A stretch of 64,000 nucleotides of DNA, from positions 59,855 to 123,854 of the forward strand of contig JAICUB010000018.1 of assembly GCA_025936045.1 (NCBI GenBank). The letters run 5' to 3'. The notes under the pieces were generated by a model. The model saw nothing but the letters and a program-made list of their open reading frames with translations, ran no database searches and was not told where the DNA came from. Both the position numbers and the translations under genes were made by a program. The DNA comes from Polyangiaceae bacterium (GTDB lineage Bacteria; Myxococcota_A; Polyangia; Polyangiales; Polyangiaceae). Shown here in pieces: positions 27,462 through 36,339 of the stretch. Each line of letters begins with the position of its first letter. Position 1 is the first letter of the stretch.

Positions 27462-28460
27462 ATGCAGGAGAGCCCCCCGTCCGCTCGGCAGCCCGGTCGT
27501 GTGCCCGAGCTCTCGGTCGTGGTCCCCATGTTCAACGAGCAGACGAACGTCGCACCCTTCGTGGAGGCGGTCACGGGCGTCCTCGCCGGCGCCGGCGTCG
27601 AGCACGAGATTCTGCTGGTCGATGACGGAAGCAGGGACGGGACCTGGCTCGCGATCAGTGAGCTCGCGCGGAAGGAGCCGCGGCTCCGCGGCATCAGCTT
27701 GTCGCGTAACTTCGGTCATCAGGGCGCGCTCCTCGCCGGGCTGAACCACGCGCGCGGTCGGGCCGTCATCACGATGGACGGCGATCTCCAGCATCCGCCG
27801 GACACGCTGCCAGAGCTGCTCGACGCCTGGCGCTCCGGCTACAAGGTCGTGAACACGCGCCGGCTCGACAGCGCCGACACGTCGTCCTTCAAGCGCCTCA
27901 GCTCACGCGCGTTCTATTGGCTCTTCTCGCGGCTCACGGGCGTCGCCATGGAGGCGGGGGCGTCCGATTTTCGCTTGATGGATCGCGACGCCGTCGAAGC
28001 GCTCGTTCGGCTCGGCGATGCGGATCCGTTCATTCGCGGGCTCGTGAGCTGGCTCGGTTTCAGCACCAAAACCATTCCGTACCAGGCGCGGCGGCGCCAT
28101 TCCGGCGTGCCGAAGTTCACGCTGCGCAAGATGGTGCGCCTTTCGTCGGGCGCCATGCTCTCCTTCTCCGCGTTTCCGCTGCGGCTCGGCATCGGCATCG
28201 GCTTCGTCACGAGCGCCCTCGCGGGGATGGAGCTTTGTTACATCTTCTACACCTACTTGAACGGACACGTTGTGCCAGGTTGGGCCTCCGTCATGACAGT
28301 GATGTCCTTGATGTTCGGCGTGCTGTTCGTCTTGCTCGGCATCATCGGTACGTATCTGGCCAAGGTTTACGAGATTCTGAAGAAGCGCCCCCGCTTCGTC
28401 GTGGGGGATCGCACGGGCTTTGCAGAGGATCCCTCGGGTCTGCCGAGCTACGATCGCTGA
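27462..28460 (+). CDS. GT2 polyprenyl-phosphate sugar synthase-like (GtrB-like)
   Basis: A 332-residue enzyme with an N-terminal GT-A domain (about 17-225) and two C-terminal membrane helices (about 235-258 and 270-295). Key motifs are VVVPMFNEQ, VDDGS (53-57), SRNFGHQGAL and the metal-binding MDGDLQHPP (D106, D108). The family moves a sugar from a nucleotide donor to polyprenyl phosphate on the cytoplasmic face, making the donor that GT39/GT-C enzymes use. That fits the surrounding GT-C-like genes. The start follows a TGCTAGGAT box by 6 nt. Confidence 0.9.
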   Translation: MQESPPSARQPGRVPELSVVVPMFNEQTNVAPFVEAVTGVLAGAGVEHEILLVDDGSRDGTWLAISELARKEPRLRGISLSRNFGHQGALLAGLNHARGRAVITMDGDLQHPPDTLPELLDAWRSGYKVVNTRRLDSADTSSFKRLSSRAFYWLFSRLTGVAMEAGASDFRLMDRDAVEALVRLGDADPFIRGLVSWLGFSTKTIPYQARRRHSGVPKFTLRKMVRLSSGAMLSFSAFPLRLGIGIGFVTSALAGMELCYIFYTYLNGHVVPGWASVMTVMSLMFGVLFVLLGIIGTYLAKVYEILKKRPRFVVGDRTGFAEDPSGLPSYDR

Positions 28461-28475
28461 CGCGCTTTTCCGAGC

Positions 28476-29492
28476 ATGCTTTCGAGGGAAAAAACCGGGC
28501 GTCTCTTCGCCGCGTGCTGCGCGCTGCCGCTGCTTTGGGCTTGTTCCGGCGCACCGAAGAATGAAGAGCCGGCCGCGACGTGGCACGTGCTCGGTTCGGA
28601 GCTCGACTCGGCGCTCATCAGCGTGTGGGGCTCGAGCGCCAACGACGTGTGGGCCGTGGGGGCGGACAGGGGCTCGGGGCCCCTCGTCGTGCATTGGGAC
28701 GGCTCGCGCTTCGAGCACGTCGCCACGGGCACGTCGGGCGACCTTTGGTGGGTATTTGGTTTCGAGGGCGGCCCCGTCTTCGTCGGTGGTGCGGGTGGTG
28801 TCATCGCGCGCTATCAGGACGGCGCCTTCGCGGCGCTGCCGACCCCCGGGACCGCGACGGTCTTCGGGTTATGGGGGAGCGCTCCCGACGACATGTGGGC
28901 GGTCGGCGGAGCCACGGGCGGCGCGACCGGCGCGTTCGCCTGGCACTTCGACGGTGAGGACTGGGTGGACGCGCCGGGTTTTCCCGCGGATCTGGCAGAT
29001 CACGGCGCGCTCTGGAAAATATGGGGCAGCGCGCGCGACGACGCCTGGTTGGTGGGGACCGCCGGTGTCGCGTTACACTGGGACGGGGGGAGCTTCGAGA
29101 ATGTCAACGTCGGTGGCGGAGAATCCTTGTTCACGGTCCACTATGCGGGCGGACGTTACGCGGCCGTGGGCGGCGGTGCGAGCGGGCTCGTATTCGAAAA
29201 TGACGGCGACGATTGGCAGCGTTCCGACGACGGCTCGCTCCCCGCGCTCACGGGGGTTCACATGACTAGCGCCGAGCACGGCTATGCCGTCGGCCGCTTC
29301 GGCTCCTTCGTCGAGCGCGCGAACGGCGACTGGACGGAAAGCACCGGTCCGGACACGAGCGAAAACCTGCACGCCGTATGGGTGGACGAAGACGGCGGCG
29401 TCTGGGTCGTCGGTGGGGCCCTCGACGTACAACCACTGACACACGGCGTGCTCGCCTATCGCGGCAACCACGCGCCGAACGGAGTTTTATGA
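28476..29492 (+). CDS. lipoprotein with repeated VWGSxxNDVWAVG propeller blades
   Basis: A 338-residue protein with a signal ending LLWAC (C23). The mature part repeats a blade of about 45 residues whose core reads VWGSSANDVWAVG, LWGSAPDDMWAVG and IWGSARDDAWLVG, typical of delta-proteobacterial/myxobacterial beta-propeller lipoproteins. Function is likely binding at the cell surface; no enzyme motif is seen. It heads a four-gene operon in which every junction is a 4-bp overlap (ATGA or GTGA). Confidence 0.8.
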   Translation: MLSREKTGRLFAACCALPLLWACSGAPKNEEPAATWHVLGSELDSALISVWGSSANDVWAVGADRGSGPLVVHWDGSRFEHVATGTSGDLWWVFGFEGGPVFVGGAGGVIARYQDGAFAALPTPGTATVFGLWGSAPDDMWAVGGATGGATGAFAWHFDGEDWVDAPGFPADLADHGALWKIWGSARDDAWLVGTAGVALHWDGGSFENVNVGGGESLFTVHYAGGRYAAVGGGASGLVFENDGDDWQRSDDGSLPALTGVHMTSAEHGYAVGRFGSFVERANGDWTESTGPDTSENLHAVWVDEDGGVWVVGGALDVQPLTHGVLAYRGNHAPNGVL

Positions 29493-30676
29493 TGATGTTC
29501 TTGAACGGCTCGTTGCGGGCGGCGGCGCTCGTTGCCTGCAGCGCGCTCACCGCGTGTGGCTCGGACGGAGGCGACGCGAAGGCGCAAGCCGCGTGTCAGG
29601 AACAATCCGGTCACGCGTGCGTGTGGCTCGGCACCGGCGCCGACGGTTTCAACGGCGACGGCCACGGTCGCCTCGACACCGAGATTTACTGGTCGATGGA
29701 CCTGCTCTTCGCGACCGACGGCACGCCGTGGTTCATCGACTGGAACAACTACCTCGTGCGCTGCGTGCTTCCCGACCAAACCGTCAAATCGATGGTCGGC
29801 TGGACGGATCCGATTTTCCCCGGCGACGGCACGGGCGACGCGAGCGAGGCGACCGCGCCCGGCGCCGACGGCACGCTCGTGAAATTGAACCACCCGACGG
29901 AGCTTCTCGAAGCCGACGACGGCGCCATCCTGCTGATGGCGTGGCATAACCACAAGCTTCGCCGCATCGATCCGGCGACCGACAGAGTCGAGATCCTCGC
30001 GGGAGCGGGCGCCGGTTTCGCGGGAGACGGCGGGCCGATGGCGAAGGCGCTCTTCAAGCAGCCGAAGTCGCTCACGAAGGACGCCGGCGGCAACCTGTAC
30101 ATCGGTGATCAGCAGAATTTCCGCGTACGCCGCGTCGACACCAACGGCGTCATCACGACCTTCGCGGGCAACGGCACGCAGGGCTCGACGGGCGACGGCG
30201 GGCCCGCGACGGACGCCGAGCTCGACTGGGAGTTCGGCTCGAATCCGGAGCCGTCGGGCGGGCTCGCGGTCGCGGATCAGAAGCTCTACGTCGCGGACAC
30301 GCTGGCGAACCGCATCCGCGTCATCGATCTAGCGAGCGGTCGCATCGACGCGTTCGCGGGCACCGGTGAGGCCGGCTACTCGGGTGACGGTGGTGCCGCG
30401 CTCGATGCGACCTTCGACAAGCCGCGCAAGCTCGTGGTCGGTCCGGACGGGAGCCTTTACGTCGCCGACACCGACAATCACGCGATTCGCGCGATCGATC
30501 TCGCCTCCGGCACGGTGCGCACGGTCGTAGGCACGGGTGAGCCGGGTCGTGACGAGGACGGCAAGCTCGCGACGGAGACGCGACTCAATCGGCCCTTCGG
30601 GCTGTCGTTCGATCCGGAGGGCAATCTTTACGTCATGGATACGCTCAACAGCCGCATTTTGAAGGTGACGCCGTGA
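29489..30676 (+). CDS. NHL-repeat lipoprotein A
   Basis: A 395-residue lipoprotein with lipobox LTAC (C23). About five to six NHL repeats follow, each with the pattern VVGPDGSLYVADTDNHAIR and a Gly-rich AGTGEAGYSGDGG linker. NHL propellers bind proteins, RNA or glycans; here export makes a surface ligand likely. Three ATGs follow each other at 29489, 29492 and 29495; the first overlaps the upstream stop as ATGA. It is a close relative of the next gene. Confidence 0.85.
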   Translation: MMMFLNGSLRAAALVACSALTACGSDGGDAKAQAACQEQSGHACVWLGTGADGFNGDGHGRLDTEIYWSMDLLFATDGTPWFIDWNNYLVRCVLPDQTVKSMVGWTDPIFPGDGTGDASEATAPGADGTLVKLNHPTELLEADDGAILLMAWHNHKLRRIDPATDRVEILAGAGAGFAGDGGPMAKALFKQPKSLTKDAGGNLYIGDQQNFRVRRVDTNGVITTFAGNGTQGSTGDGGPATDAELDWEFGSNPEPSGGLAVADQKLYVADTLANRIRVIDLASGRIDAFAGTGEAGYSGDGGAALDATFDKPRKLVVGPDGSLYVADTDNHAIRAIDLASGTVRTVVGTGEPGRDEDGKLATETRLNRPFGLSFDPEGNLYVMDTLNSRILKVTP

Positions 30677-31947
30677 AGCGCGGCGACGCGTTCGGGGCGC
30701 TCGCCGTCGTCCTGCTCGTGACGGCGTGTTCGAGCGACGGCCCGTCGAACCAGGCGAGCGGCTGCGATCCGACGCAAGCGGGCACGATCTGCACCATTTC
30801 CGGCAACGGTGAGAACGGTTACGACGGTGACGATCCCATCCGCGCGCTCGACGCGAAGATGTCGCTCCCGCAAGACACACGCGTCGGTCCGGACGGCACG
30901 CTGTACATCCTGGATTGGAACAACCACCGCGTGCGTTCACTCGGGCCGGACGGCATTCTCCGGCACGTCATCGGCCGTGGTGAGCTCGGCGGCTCGCTCG
31001 ACGACCCGGCGAACTCCGACTTGAACCACCCGACCGCCCTGCTCTTCGACCAAAACAATCCGAGTCTGCTTCTGGTTGCGGCCTGGCACAACTCGAAGAT
31101 TCGAACGGTCAACCTCGACACGGGCGAGATCAGCGACGACTGCGGTGACGGGCGGCGCGCCTATCTCGGAGACGAATCGCTCGCGCTCGGCGCGTCGCTG
31201 GATTTGCCGACGTCGATCGCGTGGGCTCCGAACGGCAACCTCGTCATCATGGATCAGGCGAATCAGGTACTGCGCAGCGTGGACGAGGCCGGCATCATCC
31301 ACCGCCTGGCGGGCATGTGCGTCATCGATCAGAGCGCCGCCTGCGAGGACGGCACGGCGCCCGCTCAATGTCCGAACGGCTCCGGCAAGTTCACCTGCGG
31401 CAACCTCATGACCGACTGCTCGAACCCGTGCACGCCCAAATACGCCGCGGGCACGGGCGTGCTCGACTTCCGGATGGCCCAACCGTTCGGTCAGTCCGCC
31501 GATCCCGGCGGTCGTATCCTGTACGACGCCGACGGCAATCTCCTCTTTGCAGACACGGCGAATCACCTGATCCGGCGCATCACGCCCGGCGGTGCCGTGG
31601 AAATCGTCGCAGGCGTCGAGCCCGTCGGCGGCGTCCCGCAGAGCGGCGTCGCGCCGGACGGAACGCCTGCAACGGAAGCGCTGCTCAATCGTCCGACGGA
31701 TCTGGCGCTCGCCGACGACGGCACGCTCTACTTCTCGGACGTGTACAACCACTGCATCCGAAAGATTGCGACGGACGGAAACGTTTACACGGTCGCGGGC
31801 CAGTGCGGCGTGAAGGGCTTCGACGGCGACGGCGGACCGCCCGAAAAGGCGCTCTTGAAGCTGCCCTACGGCATCGAGCTCGCCGGTCAGTCGCTCTACG
31901 TCGCGGACACCGGGAACAACCGCATCCGTATCGTCAATCTCGAATGA
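30673..31947 (+). CDS. NHL-repeat lipoprotein B with Cys-rich insert
   Basis: A 424-residue lipoprotein (lipobox VTAC, C19) with about six NHL repeats (DGTLYILDWNNHRVRSLGP, DGNLLFADTANHLIRRI and DGTLYFSDVYNHCIRKI). Between repeats three and four is an insert of about 55 residues with seven cysteines (from SAACEDG to NPCTPKY) absent from NHL protein A. The GTG start overlaps the upstream stop. It probably forms a six-bladed propeller outside the cell, possibly with disulfides. Confidence 0.85.
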   Translation: MKRGDAFGALAVVLLVTACSSDGPSNQASGCDPTQAGTICTISGNGENGYDGDDPIRALDAKMSLPQDTRVGPDGTLYILDWNNHRVRSLGPDGILRHVIGRGELGGSLDDPANSDLNHPTALLFDQNNPSLLLVAAWHNSKIRTVNLDTGEISDDCGDGRRAYLGDESLALGASLDLPTSIAWAPNGNLVIMDQANQVLRSVDEAGIIHRLAGMCVIDQSAACEDGTAPAQCPNGSGKFTCGNLMTDCSNPCTPKYAAGTGVLDFRMAQPFGQSADPGGRILYDADGNLLFADTANHLIRRITPGGAVEIVAGVEPVGGVPQSGVAPDGTPATEALLNRPTDLALADDGTLYFSDVYNHCIRKIATDGNVYTVAGQCGVKGFDGDGGPPEKALLKLPYGIELAGQSLYVADTGNNRIRIVNLE

Positions 31948-32453
31948 GCAAGCGCGCCCTCGCGAGCGAACGCCGCGCCGTGACGAGCTCCGTCGCGGTG
32001 CTCGGCGCCTGGGTCGTGCTGAGCGGTTGCTCGCACGGAGCCTCCCCGCAGCCGAACGCGTCCGCGCCCGTGTTCCCGGCGGATTACGCCGATTCGTACA
32101 CGGAGGTGCGCGGTTGCCGCAAGAGCGGCGACCACGAGCTCGACTTCGTCCGCGTGCTCGTGGATCCGAGCGCGCGCGGTCCGTACACGGATCGCACGAC
32201 TCCATTTCCCGAAGGCGCGGTCGCGCTCAAGGAGCAATACGATGTCTCCGACACCGATTGCTCGGGTCCCATCGCGCAATGGACGGTGATGAAGAAGGAC
32301 TCGGGCGCGAGCGACCGGCTCGGCTGGGATTGGCAGCGCGTCTCGAGCGATCGCGCCGTGGTCGAGGAAAACACGACGCGTTGCTTCGGCTGTCACGAAA
32401 GCTGCTCGGGTCCGCCCGGGGTCGGGTACGATCACACCTGCACGGAGCCGTGA
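31944..32453 (+). CDS. cytochrome P460-like lipoprotein with one heme motif
   Basis: A 169-residue protein with lipobox VLSGC (C29) and a single heme c motif CFGCH (C147, C150, H151) near the C-terminus. The middle part, with FPEGAVALKEQYD, QWTVMKKD and WDWQRV, matches the cytochrome P460 family fold. Family members oxidise hydroxylamine or act as electron-transfer or NO-binding proteins; which applies here cannot be told. It is the last gene of the propeller operon (ATGA overlap), implying that the propellers and a heme protein work together. Confidence 0.82.
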   Translation: MSKRALASERRAVTSSVAVLGAWVVLSGCSHGASPQPNASAPVFPADYADSYTEVRGCRKSGDHELDFVRVLVDPSARGPYTDRTTPFPEGAVALKEQYDVSDTDCSGPIAQWTVMKKDSGASDRLGWDWQRVSSDRAVVEENTTRCFGCHESCSGPPGVGYDHTCTEP

Positions 32454-32475
32454 GCGCGCGCGGCGCCCCGCGAGC

Positions 32476-33456
32476 TCAACGCGAACGCAGCACCCACGCG
32501 AGCCCGACGAGGCTCAGCGCGAGAACGACGAGCGCGAGCAGCGCGACGAGGACGTCCGCCGTTCCGACGCTGCGGCGAGCGCGCGTCGAATTTTCGTGCG
32601 CTCGCTTCGGCACCTCGACGAGCGGCGCTGCTGCTCCGGCGTCCGGCTGCAGCGTCGCGCCCGCCAGGTCGGGCGCCTCGACGCCCCGTGGCGGGTCGAC
32701 GCTCTCGTCGGGGCGCATCGGCTCGTCAGCCCCGGTTTCGAGCTCGTGCAACGCGTCGAGAAGCGGGTCGCTCAAGGCGAGAGCGGTCACCCCGATTTCG
32801 AGCTTCGAGCCCGGCAGCCACGTCGTGTCCCGGTTCGGCTCGAGCTTCTTGTCGCCGAGCGCCGAGCCGTTTTTCGAGCCGAGATCGCGCACGGAGATGT
32901 GCTGGCCGTGGCGCCGGAGCTCGACGTGCCGGCGTGACGCGTCGTTGTCGCTCAGCGTGAGGTCGGCGTTCGGCGCGCGCCCGATCACGTAGGTGCGCTC
33001 GACGTCCTTCATCGCGAGCTCGCGGCCGGCATCCGGGCCGTTCTCGATACGGACGCGCGCGCTTACGTCCTCGCCCTGCGCCGAAAGCGCCGCCGCCACC
33101 AGGCCGAGCGCGATCTCGCGCGTCGTCGCTTGCGGGTTCGCCGTCGGCACGGCTTGCTCCACGCGCACCTCGAGCCAGATGCGTCCGACGCGGATGAGCT
33201 CCTGCTGCCGGAGCACGCGGGGCGCTTGCGCGGAGAGGCGCACGGGGCCCACGAAGGTGCCGTTCGAGCTGCCCTCGTCGATGACGACGTAATCCGTGCC
33301 GCGCTGGCGGATCGAGGCGTGGCGGTGGCTGACGCTCGGATCGGGTAGGCGCACCTCACAGCCGTCGCCGCGCCCGATGACGACCCGCGGGGCGTCGAAG
33401 GTGATCCGGGCGGACGTCGGGCCTTCGCCCGAGCGGATCACGATGGTGAGGGCCAT
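32476..33456 (-). CDS. tail-anchored double-FHA domain protein
   Basis: A 326-residue protein with two FHA domains that bind phosphothreonine: residues about 26-92 (VVIGRG, SVSHRHASI, GSSNGTFVG) and about 156-225 (YVIGRA, DASRRHVEL, GSKNGSALG). A single hydrophobic helix at about 300-322 ends only a few residues from the C-terminus, so the protein is tail-anchored with both FHA domains in the cytoplasm. It could recruit targets of the Ser/Thr kinases in this window. The frame is open far upstream (to 33927), overlapping the PilZ gene; the ATG at 33456 starts directly at the FHA fold. Confidence 0.88.
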   Translation of the reverse strand: MALTIVIRSGEGPTSARITFDAPRVVIGRGDGCEVRLPDPSVSHRHASIRQRGTDYVVIDEGSSNGTFVGPVRLSAQAPRVLRQQELIRVGRIWLEVRVEQAVPTANPQATTREIALGLVAAALSAQGEDVSARVRIENGPDAGRELAMKDVERTYVIGRAPNADLTLSDNDASRRHVELRRHGQHISVRDLGSKNGSALGDKKLEPNRDTTWLPGSKLEIGVTALALSDPLLDALHELETGADEPMRPDESVDPPRGVEAPDLAGATLQPDAGAAAPLVEVPKRAHENSTRARRSVGTADVLVALLALVVLALSLVGLAWVLRSR

Positions 33457-33537
33457 GGGTCGCAGGAGCTTACGGCGAGCGCGCCTTTCCGGGAAAGTTG
33501 GCCCTGGAGCCGTGCGCGGCCTATCGGCGAGGGAGCC

Positions 33538-35565
33538 ATGACCCCATCCCAAGACCGACGCGCCCAGGGCACGAATCGCGTGCCCCTCGAGACCCTGGTC
33601 GAGATTTGCGGTAACGAGCCCGGCATCCCCGCGTTCGAGGCGGAGGCGCTCGACGTGAGCGCGAAGGGCATGCACCTGCGGACGGCCTACCTGCCCGACG
33701 AAGGCGCGCCGCTCGTCTGCCGTTTCGAGGACCAGGGGCGGGAAATCGTGGTCGAGGGTGTCGTCGCCTGGCGCAAGGAGAGCTCGAAGGGCGGTGACTT
33801 CGGCGTCGCTTTTACGGCGCTCGACAGCCGCAGCGTGGATGCGCTGCGCGCGCTCGTGAAGACGAGCGACCCCGAGGCCCCGCACGGCTCCGGCGATGCT
33901 CCAAACGGCGCGCGCGTTCGCCTGCACATCGAGGGCCTCGGCTCGCCCATGAAGGCGCGCATCCGCGCCGGCTCGACCCAGAAGCTCCAGGTTGGCTCGA
34001 GCCTCGAGTTCCTCAAGGTGGGACGCAAGCTCGAGATCGAGGACATGGACGCGGGCGGACGCCGCGCCGCGCTCATCGACGGAGTCGAGGTCGTCGTCGA
34101 TCCACGCACCTCCGTACCGCAGCTCGTCGTGGCGCTCCGTTACGAAGGTGCGATCGAAGATACGCCCCAGCCGAGCGTCACCGACCTCGGCGCGGAAGCG
34201 GCGCGCCCGCAGTCGCTACGGCTCGCACCCGAAGCCGTCACGGTCGACCGCGCTGAAGCCGAGGACGCGGAGGGGGATCCGGCACCGTCCGGCGACGTGC
34301 CCGAAGCGCGCACCGACGACGAGGACGAGGACGACGACTTCGACGCCGCCGTACCGGCTACCACGCGAGCCGCGCGCCGGCTCGGGCATGCCGCCGAAAA
34401 CGCCGGCAGCGCCGCTCGGGACGCGAGTGCGGCAGCGGCCCGCTGGGGTTCCGATGCATTCGGCAGGTTTTGGAGCGGGGCTTCCACGAAGCTCTCCTCG
34501 CTGCGCGCGCAGAAGAACGCGCCGGCCAAGCGTCGCACCACGGCGAAGCCCGCGGAGTCTCCGACCTCGCTCGATCAGAAGCGGCTCCGCCCGCAATCCT
34601 CGAACAAGAACGCGGACTCCGCGCCCCCGGTTGCGGTTCCCGCGCGCAAGCCGGGCAAGCGTGCAGCCGTCGTCGTGGCGCTCGCCGTCGTCGCCGCCTC
34701 GGCGGGTGCCGTGGCCATGCGTCCGGCGAAGGTCGCGTCGAAGAGCGCGGCTCCGGATGCGACGAGCGCCGTGGTTGCGTCTCGCACGCTCGGGGACGCT
34801 CCGAGCGCCGTATCGTCCGTGACCGCGCTCGGGAGCGGCGTGGTTCCGCTGCCGGGTTCCACGAGCGGGGTTCCCGCCGCCATGGCGGGTGAGGCGCTCT
34901 CGTCGACTCCGCCGGGCTCGCCCGTTACGGCGAACGTCCCGCTCTTCGGTCCGACGCCGCTCGCGACGATGGAGCCGGCCCCACTCGGTCCTCCGCCGAC
35001 GGCTGAAGCGAAGGGCGTCGAACAATCCGAGCTCACTGCGGCCAAGGCAGTCGCACCGCCCATTGACGGCGACGAAGAGTTCCCCGATCCGATCGAGCGC
35101 GTTGACTCGAGCAGACACGGAGCCGATGCGAAGGCCGCCGACGGCAAGGACGTGCGGCCCGAAGACGTGCCCGCATGGGGCAAGGGTAAGATGCACACGC
35201 CGATCGTGTACCGGCTGCGCCTGGACGGCGCCGGCTCGGCTCTCCAAGGCGTGTCCGACGCGACGGGTTTCACCGTGCTCGTCCCCGGCCGCAAGCTCAT
35301 GGAACACGGCGACGCCATCACCAAGCGTGACCCGCGCGTCGGTCGCGCGCGCACGACGAACACGCCGGGCGGCGCGCAGCTCCGTATCACCTTTCATGAC
35401 AGCTTGCCGGCATATCGCGTCCGCCTACGTCGCGACTACATCGAGGTGCTCATCAGCGCCCCCGAAGAGACGCCCGCGAAGAAAGACGTCAAGGACGTGA
35501 AGAGCGCCAGCAAGCCCGTCGTGAAGCCCGAGCTCGCGTCGAAGTCGATTCCGGCCAAGCACTGA
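33538..35565 (+). CDS. PilZ-domain membrane protein with long linker
   Basis: A 675-residue protein. Residues about 10-108 form a PilZ domain with LDVSAKGMHL (D39-G44) and FGVAF, the motifs by which PilZ binds cyclic di-GMP; the Arg motif near the N-terminus is DRRAQGTNR, looser than the canonical form. A second beta-rich region (about 125-205), an acidic linker, one membrane helix (about 375-394), a Pro/Ala-rich stretch and a C-terminal AMIN-like beta domain (about 565-650) follow. It would pass a cytoplasmic signal across the inner membrane. It is transcribed divergently from the FHA gene across an 81-bp gap. Confidence 0.8.
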   Translation: MTPSQDRRAQGTNRVPLETLVEICGNEPGIPAFEAEALDVSAKGMHLRTAYLPDEGAPLVCRFEDQGREIVVEGVVAWRKESSKGGDFGVAFTALDSRSVDALRALVKTSDPEAPHGSGDAPNGARVRLHIEGLGSPMKARIRAGSTQKLQVGSSLEFLKVGRKLEIEDMDAGGRRAALIDGVEVVVDPRTSVPQLVVALRYEGAIEDTPQPSVTDLGAEAARPQSLRLAPEAVTVDRAEAEDAEGDPAPSGDVPEARTDDEDEDDDFDAAVPATTRAARRLGHAAENAGSAARDASAAAARWGSDAFGRFWSGASTKLSSLRAQKNAPAKRRTTAKPAESPTSLDQKRLRPQSSNKNADSAPPVAVPARKPGKRAAVVVALAVVAASAGAVAMRPAKVASKSAAPDATSAVVASRTLGDAPSAVSSVTALGSGVVPLPGSTSGVPAAMAGEALSSTPPGSPVTANVPLFGPTPLATMEPAPLGPPPTAEAKGVEQSELTAAKAVAPPIDGDEEFPDPIERVDSSRHGADAKAADGKDVRPEDVPAWGKGKMHTPIVYRLRLDGAGSALQGVSDATGFTVLVPGRKLMEHGDAITKRDPRVGRARTTNTPGGAQLRITFHDSLPAYRVRLRRDYIEVLISAPEETPAKKDVKDVKSASKPVVKPELASKSIPAKH

Positions 35566-35616
35566 GGTGCCCGGCGTCCGTCACCCGGCAATTTTGTTGG
35601 AGTTTGGGCGCAACCG

Positions 35617-36231
35617 CTAGCGTGGTGTGAGCGCCACGTGAGGCAAAGGCCGGCCCGCGGCGAGCTCGGCGAGCACGTCGATGACGAGCTCACGCTCGGC
35701 CGCTTGGACGCGCCCCGCCAATGTCTCGAACGTATCGTCCGGCGCAACGCTGACGCGGCATTGGCGGACGACGGGACCCGTGTCGTACTCGTCGGTGACG
35801 AGGTGCACCGTCGCGCCGGACTCACGCTCGCCCGCCGCGAGCACCGCGCGGTGCACGCGTTCACCGTACATGCCGTGGCCGCCGAACTTCGGCAAGAGCG
35901 CCGGGTGCGTGTTCAAGATCCGGCCCGCGAACGCACGCAGCGTTTGGGCGCCGAGCTTTTTCATGTAACCGGCGAGGAGCACGAGGTCCGCGTCGGCGCT
36001 CCGCAGCGCTTGGGTGATGGCTTCGTCGAGCGCGGCCTCGCTTCCCTCGGTTTTGCTCGAAAGGTGGCGGCGCGGCACGCCCGCGGCGTCGGCGCGGCGT
36101 AGCGCGCCCGAGCCGGAATTGTTGGAAATCACCACGCCGACGCGCGCTTCGAGACGCCCGCTCCGGCACGCGTCGAGCACCGCCTGCAACGTCGTGCCTT
36201 CGCCGGACGCGAGTACTCCGAGGTTCAGCAT
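35617..36231 (-). CDS. purN: phosphoribosylglycinamide formyltransferase
   Basis: A 204-residue enzyme that transfers a formyl group from 10-formyl-THF to GAR in purine synthesis. The catalytic motifs are present: NTHPALLPKF (N107, H109) and D150 in YDTGPVV. Length is usual for bacterial PurN. The N-terminus LGVLASGEGTTLQAV is the GAR-phosphate loop. It converges on the PilZ gene with a 51-bp gap. No other pur gene is nearby. Confidence 0.95.
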   Translation of the reverse strand: MLNLGVLASGEGTTLQAVLDACRSGRLEARVGVVISNNSGSGALRRADAAGVPRRHLSSKTEGSEAALDEAITQALRSADADLVLLAGYMKKLGAQTLRAFAGRILNTHPALLPKFGGHGMYGERVHRAVLAAGERESGATVHLVTDEYDTGPVVRQCRVSVAPDDTFETLAGRVQAAERELVIDVLAELAAGRPLPHVALTPR

Positions 36232-36339
36232 GCCGAGCTATCCCTATCGCGGAGAAGCGCGAGTGAGAAGCCGTCGCCGCACTGCACTCGGCTTTCGAGG
36301 GCGAGTGCGCGCAGCGCCGCGGTTCCGAGTGCGGAGTGG

